From contig NZ_CP128362.1 in the NCBI RefSeq assembly GCF_034274695.1, forward strand, positions 7,876,501 to 7,940,500: a stretch of 64,000 nt of DNA, read 5' to 3'. Made by a program: the position numbers and the translations under genes. Origin of the DNA: Chitinophaga sp. LS1. GTDB taxonomy: Bacteria > Bacteroidota > Bacteroidia > Chitinophagales > Chitinophagaceae. The notes beneath the pieces are model-generated. The model searched no databases. It saw nothing but the letters and a program-made list of their open reading frames with translations, and had not been told where the DNA came from. Shown here in pieces: positions 55,612 to 64,000 of this stretch (position 1 is the first letter of the stretch; each line of letters starts with the position of its first letter).

Positions 55612-58600
55612 TTAATTAATGTTTTTTCGCAGCTTCATGGCAGAAGCTTTTAGTTTCTCTTTACGACGCGTATCGGGATGATTGTTTTCATCCTGATTGT
55701 CCTCATTGCCTGATTGAAGCTTTGATATGTAAACTGCCATCGTTTTAATGGAGCTGTACTGGAAGAAGAGAGGAATAGAAATTTCGACTGCAAAATCTTC
55801 CAGGATCATCATTTTAAGTTTTCCCAACAGGAAAGAGTTTCCTCCAATTTCAAAGAAGTTATCTTCGATACTAATGGTTATATCTTCATTTAATAACTTT
55901 TCCCAGATGGCCAGTAATTTTACTTCTACTTCATTAGATGGCTTTACATCGATTTCGTTTTGGGCAAGTTTTTTACCAACCTTTGCGAGGGCATTCCGGT
56001 CCACTTTATTATTGGCAGTCATCGGCATTTCGTCCACCATATAATACTCATCAGGTATCATATAAAGCGGTAAACGCTGACGAAGGAAGTTTAATATTTC
56101 AACAGATCTGATCTCCATCTCTGATTTTATATAAGCGACCAATATATTCACCTCTTTATTTTTCTGCAGCAATATGACACCTTCTTTAACACCAGGGTAT
56201 TGCAGGATAGCTGTTTCAATATCATTCACCTCTACACGATAGCCCCTAACCTTGATCTGAAAATCATTTCTGCTGATAAATTCAATTTCCCCATTAGCCA
56301 GGCGTTTCACAATATCTCCAGTCCGGTAGACTTTTGATCCATTGTTCATAAACGGATCAACAATCATGCGCTCTTTGGTCAGCTCTTCATTATTCCAGTA
56401 TCCTAAACCCAGTCCTTCACCTCCTATCAGCAATTCGCCTTCCACCTCCTGAGGTACCAGTTGCAGGTTCTTATCAACCACATAATAACGGGTATTTCTG
56501 ATGGGTTGGCCAATTGTAATAAGATCTGATCCTGTCAGGTCTTTTACCGATGACCATACTGTATTTTCCGTTGGGCCATACATATTACAGATACGACCGG
56601 TGTATCGTGATTTCAATTCCTGGAGTAAGGGAACCGGCAATTGTTCGCCACCGATCAATATATTTTTAAGACATGTGGGGAAAGGGTAATTTTTGTATTC
56701 CAGCAGCATTCTTAATCGGGAAGGCGTTAACTGGATCAGTTCTATTTTGTTATCCGCAATGATATCCATAATACGCTTTGCATCCAACTGATCCATATTA
56801 TTGGCGATAAAAACACAGCCACCTGAGAGTAATGGGTTAAATACTTCCAACACAAAAATATCGAACGAAATAGTTGTCATGCACAATGTATGCATGTCAT
56901 TATGGAAATCGATCACATCATTTATACCATCTATAAAGTTGATCACATTGGACTGGCTGATCAGAATACCCTTGGGCTTTCCGGTGGAACCTGATGTATA
57001 AATCAGATAAGCCGGGCTATCAGGTGATACTGGTGCAGTATTTATGGTTCCCGGGTCATATTTACTAAAATCAATGGAAGACACATTTACAACCTGCCCT
57101 GCAAACGGTAATTCACGTATGTTATCATTAGTAAGCAATGTGCTGATCTTGCTATCTGCAATCATATCCAGCATACGCTGTTCGGGGAATTCAGGATCGA
57201 TAGGCAGATAAGCTTTGTTTAGTTTTAATATTGCCATGATGGCTACGATCATATCGAATGACCTGTTCATCAGAACACCAATAACCTGATCATTTCCTGC
57301 AACCTGTGCCAAATAAGCAGCCAATCTGGATGAACGATCATATAATGTAATGTATGACATGCTATCGGCTCCGATTACCAGTGCTGTATTATCCGGGAAT
57401 TGCAAAGCCGTCTTTTCAAACCGCTCAAATAAGCTTTCGTTTTTAACAGGAACTACCTCTCCATTAAAAGTTTGGGTGAGCTCCTGATACTTAAGACTAT
57501 CCAACAAACTTAATTTGGATACTTTCTGCTTACTATTATTCAGGATATCAGCAATCAGATTCATGAAATACTTACCAAACTGCAGCATTGTATCTTCTAA
57601 AAACAGTAAACTGTTATACTGAAAACTAAACTGCAGCTCATTATCAATTTCAAGGACCTTTAAGATAATATCGAATAAAGCTGTCTCAGTTTTAATATGA
57701 TGTTCTGTAAAAGTCAAGCCATCTATAGTCTCCTTAAAAATATCCCCCATGTATTCATTATGGAAGCTGAACATCACGTCAAAAATTGTATCCCTGTTTC
57801 CAACATTTTGTTTTTTAAGGTGCCTTTTTAATAAGCCAATCGGATAGTCTGGTCTTTCAAAGACATTCATTGAATTTTCCTTTACAATAGTAAGCGCTTC
57901 TGCGAATGTCTGATCGGCAGACAAATGATTTCTTACAGGCAGGAAATTAACTAGATTGCCTACAATTGGTTGTAATTCTGCAAACTTTCTTATAGAAACC
58001 GGCACCCCAACAATAAGATCATCCTGACCTGTTATTTTTTGCAGGAAGATGTTGAAGGTGGTCATAAGTGTAACAAACAATGTACAATCATTCTCTCTGC
58101 TAATTACCTTCAATTGCCGGGTTTGACTTTCAGGCAGGGGAATCGTAAAAGTAGCTCCCCTGAACTCATATAATGCCGGTCTAGGAAAATCATAAGGAAG
58201 ATTGATGGCTTCCTCATGGTCACCGATTTCATTCAACCAAAACTCCTTATCAATGGCCATTTTTTCCAGCCATTTCGGTGAGTTTACAAACTCTGCATAA
58301 TCCCTGTAGTAATATTCAATGGGCGCTAATTCATTTCCACGAAATAACTCCATAAATTCCTTCATCATAATACCCTGGGAGATAGCGTCAAAAATAATAT
58401 GATGCACATCCAGCATCAGATAATATTTCTCCTCACCAACATTTATCAGATGTGTTCTGATAAGCGGACCTTCAGATACGTTAAATGGTTGAACAAGACT
58501 TAATATTAAATCATTCAGGTATTCTTCTTTTGCTTCAATCTTATTGACATGGAACGGCACTGAATCATGGATAACCCTGTATACCTCACCCCCTTTTTCA

Positions 58601-61600
58601 ACAAACACAGATCTTAGCATCTCATGCCTCTCAATGAGTACGTCCATTATTCTCACAATCTTTTCAACATTCGGCTTGCCTTTAATTTCCAATGCCCTGG
58701 TCAGATTTGAGGCACTACTTTCCGGCAAAAAGAGTTGTGTAAAGAAGAAATTCTTCTCTGAATAAGTAGTATTATAGAATTCTTTCTTATCATATACCGG
58801 TAAAGCAATTACATCACTTTTTTGCTGACTGTTTAAAAACTGAGATAATTCAAGAACAGTAGGATATTTGAAGAATGATGGGAGAGAAATATCTACTCCT
58901 AATTCTCTTTTTATCTTTTCCAGGATGATAATTGCCTTTAAAGAATCGCCTCCCAGATCAAAATAATTAGTGGCATAATCTACGACTTTACAGTCCAGTA
59001 CAGTTTCCCAAACATTTGCTATCAGATCAGCCATATTATCAGCATTGACTGTTTGGGTTACCAGCTCACCACCTGCATTTACTTTCATAGACAAGCTTTC
59101 AGCTATACCATGTGCCAGCCTCTGGTGGAGATCGGTCGTAGACACCACTATCTGAGGCAGGTTAGTGCCTATGATTTTTTCCAGCAGGAAAATTCCTTCT
59201 TCGAAAAGAATACCTTTTTCATCCAGATTTTGTTGTAACTCTTTCTTAAAATCAATACCCCTGGGTGATGTACTGGATTTGTCAGCAGCTTGCATTTTCA
59301 TGCTGTCATTATATTCAAGCATGGTATAACCCTTAATATCCACCAACACTTCATTGGCATCATTAACGAAGCTAACATCCATTACAATGGATCCTTCCTG
59401 GATTTCTACCATCCTGCTATAACAATGGATCCGGGCCGGAATTTTACCATATACACGAACAGAGCGATAAGAAAATGGCAGGTAGCTCTTATCAGAAAGA
59501 TATCTGGCCAGGAACCCCGTACCTCTATCAACAAGGGCAGCATGTATTCTGTAGCTATCCAGATCCGTCAGAAATGAATCGTTCAACGTTAACTGACAAT
59601 ATCCTGTTTTATCTGCTACATGCAAGACATCTGTATTGATCCACCTTGGCCCAAAATAGACGTTGCCGGATGGAGAATAATTAGAGTTTTGATAATGTGT
59701 TTCTATCACATTTCCTGCAATAGTATGGGTATTTACAATCGGATCTTCATGATGAATATTTACATGGGCTTTGGCACTTATCCGCCATTCATCTGTTGTA
59801 TCCTTACACGAAATCGTAATGGAATAGCTGCCTGTCTGCGTACTACGCAGCGATACTTTTACTTCACGGCTTTCATGCTCAGTGGCACTTACTGGTGTTA
59901 AAAAAATCAGGTCCTCTATTTCAAATCCGGGCACATCCAGTGATATTTCCAGGAGACTCCAGATAAGCTCCCAATATGCCACGCCCACCATTATTCCCTT
60001 CCCATCAAAGATGTGCTCATTGATCCACCACTCTTTGTCATAATCAAGTGAAAAATAGTAATCACCTGCTACTAACAGGTCTTTATAAACATCAATATGT
60101 CCCAAAATTGGTTTATCCAGTAATTGTAAATGACTGTTATCATTCCCTACAGCCATCCCTCCTTCTTTCCATGCATCCCAATTGATAGACTGATAATTAC
60201 CCTGTCCATCCTTTGATTGTACAAAAGCATCAATAAAAGAGTTGGCCGCATTGTAGTCTACACCACCCATGACAGGTACAATAGAACTGATGGAAGAGAA
60301 GATGGTAAAGAAGTCCAGTTTTCTGGCTGCCAGTACTTTATCCAGGTTCAATGTACCCTGTACCTTTGGCCCGAAAATGTTTTGCGCATCGGTTGCTGTC
60401 TTTAACTGAATGAGCCCCCCTCCTGCAATTCCAGCTGCATGTAAAACACCATCAATATTGCCAAATTCTGCTTCATAGGTGGTGACCGCGTGGCTTAAAG
60501 CAGCTTCATCTTCGATATTTACAGCACAATAAGTCACCTTATCGGAAATGCTTTGCAAATAAGCCATCATGCCTGTTTTTCCGTCAGTTGCCTGCTGCCC
60601 TGTATTGATAACAGACCTGCCGATCAATAATAATCTGGCATCATAGTTTTTTAATAAATAACTGGCAATATTAAAGCCGATGCTACCAAGCCCACCTGTA
60701 ATCAGGTAAGTTTTGCCTGTTGCAAGGCCCGTTGACTGGTCCATTAATTCCACCTCGCCGTAATCCTGTTCCCACCTGCCATTACCACGGTGTGCAATGA
60801 TCTGCTTAGCGTTACTATCACTTATTTCATTTACCAGCAGCGATATTGTTTTGTTCAGTGCAGCTGTAGTTCCGCTATATGAATGATCAATGTCTATGAG
60901 CCGGACATTTATATTAGCATACTCTTTCCCAATGATCCTTGCCGGGCCCATGAGCATGGCTTTCTCAGGAATGATGTTTGATTCATTACTGATGTTAAAA
61001 ATTTCGCTGGATATCACAATTATTTCAAGCGGATGCGCTGGCAGCAGTTCACCTATGGCCTGACTCAGGTATACCAGGCTGAAGAAGCTGTTATTAATAG
61101 CAGCATGCATTTCCTGCCTGTCCTTATAAATATTTAAGCAATGAATGATTTTATGTGGCAGTTGTTCTTTTTGCTGTAAGCTTTTCAATAATTCAGTATA
61201 AGCTGCTTTATCCGGCGAGGTGAAAACGTTACTGATCTGGTTATTGCCGGACAACTGCGCTGCAAGTGCTGCTGAAAGACCGGTATGGTCATGCAGGATA
61301 AGGATATTTTCTCCTGCAGGTGCTGTTTTATTAAAGACAGGCGTTAGCTTTTTCCAGGATGGATAATAACTCCAGTCTGCTATCTCTTTTCTACCTGCTG
61401 AATTATTTTTTGCCAGCGTCAGGTCCTGTACAATATTGGGGAAACCATTTCTGAATGCCTTTTGGTTAAATGGATACAATGGCATACGTACCTTTCCTAC
61501 CTTGTTCTCTTCAAAGTATTCTTTCCAGTTAACGGATTGACCAAATAAGGCTAATTGTCCTATTCCCCTTGCAAACATAGCTGCATCCGGGAACTTATCT

Positions 61601-64000
61601 TTCGGGTGTTTAATAAAATGAACGGCCGCCTCATTTCTGGCGGCAAGGCCTGGCCTTATCAACCCGGTAAGCGTATTACCCGGGCCAACTTCCAGGTACA
61701 ACAATGCTGATGAAGTCTGCAGCGTTTTACATCCCTGATAAAAATTGACTGGTTTCCTGATATGATCCACCCAGTAATCCACTGACATTGCTTCCGCCTT
61801 CGTTATCCATTTGCCGGTTACATTGGAAATAAATGGAATAGCAGGCTCATGAAACCTGATAGTTGAGAGTACGGCTTTAAATTGCCCCATTATACTTTCC
61901 ATCATGTAAGAATGGAAAGCATGAGAAGTTTTCAGTTCTCTGAACACAATATCAAGATCTGTCAGCTTTGCTGTAAATGCTTCAATTGCCGGTTGCGTGC
62001 CGGATACCACACAATTCTGCTCACCGTTGTAAGCAGCCATGTCTACACCGGGTGTGAGTAAAGGCTGCATTTCATCCCATGATAATGCGACACTGACCAT
62101 TGTTCCGGCTTCTACCTGCTGCATCAAACGACCTCTTTCGTAGACAATTTTCAACGCATCTTTCACACTGATCACTCCTGATAAACAGGCTGCCACATAC
62201 TCACCCAGGCTATGCCCGATCATACCGTAAGGCTTTACCCCCAACCGGATCAGGTTTTTACCCAATGCATATGAAACAGAAAATAATAAAGGCTGTGCAT
62301 ACATGGTCTGGTTGATACGATCTGCATTTGAATCTATATCATCAGCAGGATATAACAACTCCCGGAAATTAGTATCACCCAGTTTGTTCAGAATAGTAAA
62401 ACACTCATCCATATCGGCTCTGAACCATTTATCCTGTTCATACAATGCTTTCCCCATATTCACGTACTGGCTACCCTGACCAGGGAACATAAATACAAGT
62501 CTGGACAATAATGTACCCTCATTCAGAGAAGCACCGGGTACATCCAATACTGTTATTTTTCCATTTACCTGATGTCCAATCAACAGTTTTCTAAATGGAA
62601 ATTCTTTTCTGTATTCATTGTTACTAAAGGCGATATCAGCAAGGCTAACAGTTGTCTGGGTATCCAGGTATTTTTTGAAATTCTCTTCCGCCTTACTGAC
62701 CACATCTCCCGTGAGGCCACTCAGTATAACCGGTGCATATAGTTCAGCATCGGTTAATAATTGGCGCTCCTCATTGTACTCTTCCAGTACAACATGGGCA
62801 TTTGTGCCCCCTATACCGAAGGAACTGACGCCTGCTCTTCGTGGTGTATCTGCCTGATCCCAGCCCTTTAATTCTGTGTTTACATAGAAAGGACTGTTCT
62901 TAAAATCTATATCTTCATTTGATTCTTCAAAATTGATAGCTGGTGGTAGTTTTTTATGTTTTAATGCCAGCACTGCTTTCATAAGGCCTGCGATCCCCGA
63001 TGCTGAATCAGTATGACCAATATTTGCCTTTACTGAACCAACTGCACAAAAATTACGTTTTTCAGTATCAAAAGCTTCTTTTAGTGCTGCAATCTCGATC
63101 GGATCACCCAAATAAGTACCAGTACCATGGCATTCTACATAACCAACCGTTTCAGGGTTCACTTCTGCCATCCTGAGTGCTGCAGCAATCACCTCTGCCT
63201 GACCGGCAATACTTGGTGCAGTATACCCTGTTTTCCTATATCCATCGTTATTAATTGCAGAGCCTTTAATAATTGCATAGATATGATCGCCATCATTCAC
63301 GGCATCTTCCAGTCGCTTCAGGGTTACTACACCTATGCCCTGAGAGAATACCGTTCCTGATGCCTTTTTATCAAAAGCCCTGACCCTGCCGTCTTTGGAG
63401 TAAATCATTCCTTCTTTATGCACGTATCCATCTTCTGCACTTGACATTACGGTAGCACCGCCTGCCAATGCGATATCACACTCCCCGTTAATCAGTCCCT
63501 GACAGGCATTGTGCACAGCGACCAGAGAGGTAGAACAGGCTGTCTGTAAAAAAACAGAAGGGCCGGTCAGGTTTAATTTATAAGAAATTAGTGTATTGAA
63601 AAATGTCTTTGTCAGCGTGTTTGCTTCAAAATGAGCGATAGCGCCATCTAATGCCAGATGGTTGCCAATCTTCCAGGACACATTATCTGTAATGCCCGCA
63701 TATAAGCCGATTTTGCCATCTGCCTTTTCCGGTACACAACCGGCATCTTCCAGTGCATGCCAGACTGTTTGATAGAATAGTCTGACCTGCGGCTCCAATA
63801 AATTTGCTTCCCTTTCTGAAAAGCCAAAAAATTCATTATCAAAGTTTTCATACCCGTCAATAATACCTGCAACAGGTACGTATCCTTCCTTATGTTTATT
63901 AGCTGCTCTCTTCTCTTCTGAAAACTGTATTGTCTCTTTATTATTGGCAATCACCTCCCAGAAAGCATCCATATCTGATGCTCCGGGAAATTTTCCTGCC
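55612..64000 (-). CDS. PKS-NRPS A: KS-AT-KR-DH-ACP-C-A(Gly)-PCP, 5' end outside window
   Basis: The frame stays open to the window edge (GKFPGASD precedes the Met at 63972), so the true start is upstream of base 64000. Numbered from that Met: KS (TACSTS, Cys146; VECHGTGT; KANIGH), AT about 490-800 (GHSLG about 586; HAFH about 684, malonyl type), KR about 1085-1270 (GGLGSIG, FSSISS, DYNAANSF), DH-like region about 1310-1560 (EHIFDGKGIMV, then HAALVDRGTGF), ACP (GGDSL about 1674), C (HHIIFDA about 1857), A about 2170-2660, PCP (GGNSF about 2728), basic tail. The A pocket reads D-I-L-Q-L-G-M-V-W-K, close to the known Gly code DILQLGLIWK. Confidence 0.93.
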   Translation of the reverse strand, partial: AGKFPGASDMDAFWEVIANNKETIQFSEEKRAANKHKEGYVPVAGIIDGYENFDNEFFGFSEREANLLEPQVRLFYQTVWHALEDAGCVPEKADGKIGLYAGITDNVSWKIGNHLALDGAIAHFEANTLTKTFFNTLISYKLNLTGPSVFLQTACSTSLVAVHNACQGLINGECDIALAGGATVMSSAEDGYVHKEGMIYSKDGRVRAFDKKASGTVFSQGIGVVTLKRLEDAVNDGDHIYAIIKGSAINNDGYRKTGYTAPSIAGQAEVIAAALRMAEVNPETVGYVECHGTGTYLGDPIEIAALKEAFDTEKRNFCAVGSVKANIGHTDSASGIAGLMKAVLALKHKKLPPAINFEESNEDIDFKNSPFYVNTELKGWDQADTPRRAGVSSFGIGGTNAHVVLEEYNEERQLLTDAELYAPVILSGLTGDVVSKAEENFKKYLDTQTTVSLADIAFSNNEYRKEFPFRKLLIGHQVNGKITVLDVPGASLNEGTLLSRLVFMFPGQGSQYVNMGKALYEQDKWFRADMDECFTILNKLGDTNFRELLYPADDIDSNADRINQTMYAQPLLFSVSYALGKNLIRLGVKPYGMIGHSLGEYVAACLSGVISVKDALKIVYERGRLMQQVEAGTMVSVALSWDEMQPLLTPGVDMAAYNGEQNCVVSGTQPAIEAFTAKLTDLDIVFRELKTSHAFHSYMMESIMGQFKAVLSTIRFHEPAIPFISNVTGKWITKAEAMSVDYWVDHIRKPVNFYQGCKTLQTSSALLYLEVGPGNTLTGLIRPGLAARNEAAVHFIKHPKDKFPDAAMFARGIGQLALFGQSVNWKEYFEENKVGKVRMPLYPFNQKAFRNGFPNIVQDLTLAKNNSAGRKEIADWSYYPSWKKLTPVFNKTAPAGENILILHDHTGLSAALAAQLSGNNQISNVFTSPDKAAYTELLKSLQQKEQLPHKIIHCLNIYKDRQEMHAAINNSFFSLVYLSQAIGELLPAHPLEIIVISSEIFNISNESNIIPEKAMLMGPARIIGKEYANINVRLIDIDHSYSGTTAALNKTISLLVNEISDSNAKQIIAHRGNGRWEQDYGEVELMDQSTGLATGKTYLITGGLGSIGFNIASYLLKNYDARLLLIGRSVINTGQQATDGKTGMMAYLQSISDKVTYCAVNIEDEAALSHAVTTYEAEFGNIDGVLHAAGIAGGGLIQLKTATDAQNIFGPKVQGTLNLDKVLAARKLDFFTIFSSISSIVPVMGGVDYNAANSFIDAFVQSKDGQGNYQSINWDAWKEGGMAVGNDNSHLQLLDKPILGHIDVYKDLLVAGDYYFSLDYDKEWWINEHIFDGKGIMVGVAYWELIWSLLEISLDVPGFEIEDLIFLTPVSATEHESREVKVSLRSTQTGSYSITISCKDTTDEWRISAKAHVNIHHEDPIVNTHTIAGNVIETHYQNSNYSPSGNVYFGPRWINTDVLHVADKTGYCQLTLNDSFLTDLDSYRIHAALVDRGTGFLARYLSDKSYLPFSYRSVRVYGKIPARIHCYSRMVEIQEGSIVMDVSFVNDANEVLVDIKGYTMLEYNDSMKMQAADKSSTSPRGIDFKKELQQNLDEKGILFEEGIFLLEKIIGTNLPQIVVSTTDLHQRLAHGIAESLSMKVNAGGELVTQTVNADNMADLIANVWETVLDCKVVDYATNYFDLGGDSLKAIIILEKIKRELGVDISLPSFFKYPTVLELSQFLNSQQKSDVIALPVYDKKEFYNTTYSEKNFFFTQLFLPESSASNLTRALEIKGKPNVEKIVRIMDVLIERHEMLRSVFVEKGGEVYRVIHDSVPFHVNKIEAKEEYLNDLILSLVQPFNVSEGPLIRTHLINVGEEKYYLMLDVHHIIFDAISQGIMMKEFMELFRGNELAPIEYYYRDYAEFVNSPKWLEKMAIDKEFWLNEIGDHEEAINLPYDFPRPALYEFRGATFTIPLPESQTRQLKVISRENDCTLFVTLMTTFNIFLQKITGQDDLIVGVPVSIRKFAELQPIVGNLVNFLPVRNHLSADQTFAEALTIVKENSMNVFERPDYPIGLLKRHLKKQNVGNRDTIFDVMFSFHNEYMGDIFKETIDGLTFTEHHIKTETALFDIILKVLEIDNELQFSFQYNSLLFLEDTMLQFGKYFMNLIADILNNSKQKVSKLSLLDSLKYQELTQTFNGEVVPVKNESLFERFEKTALQFPDNTALVIGADSMSYITLYDRSSRLAAYLAQVAGNDQVIGVLMNRSFDMIVAIMAILKLNKAYLPIDPEFPEQRMLDMIADSKISTLLTNDNIRELPFAGQVVNVSSIDFSKYDPGTINTAPVSPDSPAYLIYTSGSTGKPKGILISQSNVINFIDGINDVIDFHNDMHTLCMTTISFDIFVLEVFNPLLSGGCVFIANNMDQLDAKRIMDIIADNKIELIQLTPSRLRMLLEYKNYPFPTCLKNILIGGEQLPVPLLQELKSRYTGRICNMYGPTENTVWSSVKDLTGSDLITIGQPIRNTRYYVVDKNLQLVPQEVEGELLIGGEGLGLGYWNNEELTKERMIVDPFMNNGSKVYRTGDIVKRLANGEIEFISRNDFQIKVRGYRVEVNDIETAILQYPGVKEGVILLQKNKEVNILVAYIKSEMEIRSVEILNFLRQRLPLYMIPDEYYMVDEMPMTANNKVDRNALAKVGKKLAQNEIDVKPSNEVEVKLLAIWEKLLNEDITISIEDNFFEIGGNSFLLGKLKMMILEDFAVEISIPLFFQYSSIKTMAVYISKLQSGNEDNQDENNHPDTRRKEKLKASAMKLRKNIN

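Larger units (their letters stand above)
32436..64000 (-). other. Hybrid NRPS/PKS cluster with acyl-D-Asn prodrug logic (right end outside window)
   Basis: Eleven genes on the minus strand with gaps of 4-40 bases or small overlaps, so a single operon of at least 31.5 kb is likely. Transcription order: PKS-NRPS A (cut by the window edge), PKS-C B, peptidase-ABC exporter, FAAL-NRPS loader, hydroxyacyl-CoA dehydrogenase, FkbH-like, ACP, acyl-CoA dehydrogenase, type II thioesterase, PPTase, GT2, PPTase. The loader, which should act first, is encoded after the two PKSs, so gene order is not assembly order. No regulator and no promoter are visible inside; the promoter should be upstream of 64000. 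Confidence 0.88.

Noticed and set aside
63648..63950. Extra frame overlapping the KS of protein A
   Set aside because: Same strand, different frame, no motif; shadow of the KS coding sequence.

Overview
The window looks like a chromosome segment from a Bacteroidota organism, most likely a Chitinophaga-type member of the Chitinophagaceae. The evidence is the lineage-typical gene families (DUF3810, DUF3667, Tex, a YceD-like protein followed by rpmF and plsX), repeated TAnnTTTG -7 promoter boxes instead of sigma70-like ones, and weak Shine-Dalgarno signals. This assignment is inferred from gene content; no 16S gene is present.

Bases 1-24,800 are ordinary housekeeping genes: a SRPBCC protein (cut by the edge), YtxH, a TlpA-like thioredoxin, a YggS-type PLP protein, acyl-CoA dehydrogenase, an arginase-fold hydrolase, a GH63-like glucosidase, DUF3810, a fructosamine-kinase-like protein, a hybrid histidine kinase, the yceD-rpmF-plsX operon, an NtrY-like kinase, mazG, tex, an Ivy-like lipoprotein, enoyl-CoA hydratase and DUF3667. 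Several convergent pairs are separated by clear hairpin terminators.

Bases 24,950-32,300 are a decayed mobile region that begins just after tRNA-Gly and tRNA-Leu, with a truncated second tRNA-Leu beside them. It holds a frameshifted unknown gene, an excisionase-like HTH gene, a primase stub, a small gene with an internal stop, a RepA-like ATPase cut by an antisense group II intron (about 28544-30413, with its reverse transcriptase and a recognisable domain V), an XRE regulator and a 5'-truncated IS1182-type transposase.

Bases 32,436-64,000 (all minus strand, running off the right edge) are a large hybrid NRPS/PKS biosynthetic cluster. Its parts fit an acyl-D-asparagine prodrug logic like that of zwittermicin, xenocoumacin and colibactin. 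One NRPS has the order FAAL-ACP-C-A-PCP-E, and its A-domain pocket reads DLTKIGEVGK, which predicts Asn; it should make N-acyl-D-Asn. The overlapping gene encodes a membrane-anchored serine peptidase (S12 family) fused to an ABC exporter, the expected device for exporting the precursor and removing acyl-D-Asn. A four-gene cassette (FkbH-like, free ACP, acyl-CoA dehydrogenase, 3-hydroxyacyl-CoA dehydrogenase) should make hydroxymalonyl-ACP. Two PKS/NRPS megasynthases follow: KS-AT(malonyl-like HAFH)-KR-DH-ACP-C-A(Gly-like DILQLGMVWK)-PCP, and KS-AT(unusual CAGH)-KR-ACP-C in which a methyltransferase is inserted inside the KR fold. A type II thioesterase, two Sfp-type phosphopantetheinyl transferases and a membrane GT2 glycosyltransferase complete the visible operon. 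No chain-releasing TE and no acceptor module for the last C domain are visible, so part of the assembly line lies beyond base 64,000. I do not recognise this combination as a named cluster; it is the most interesting content of the window.
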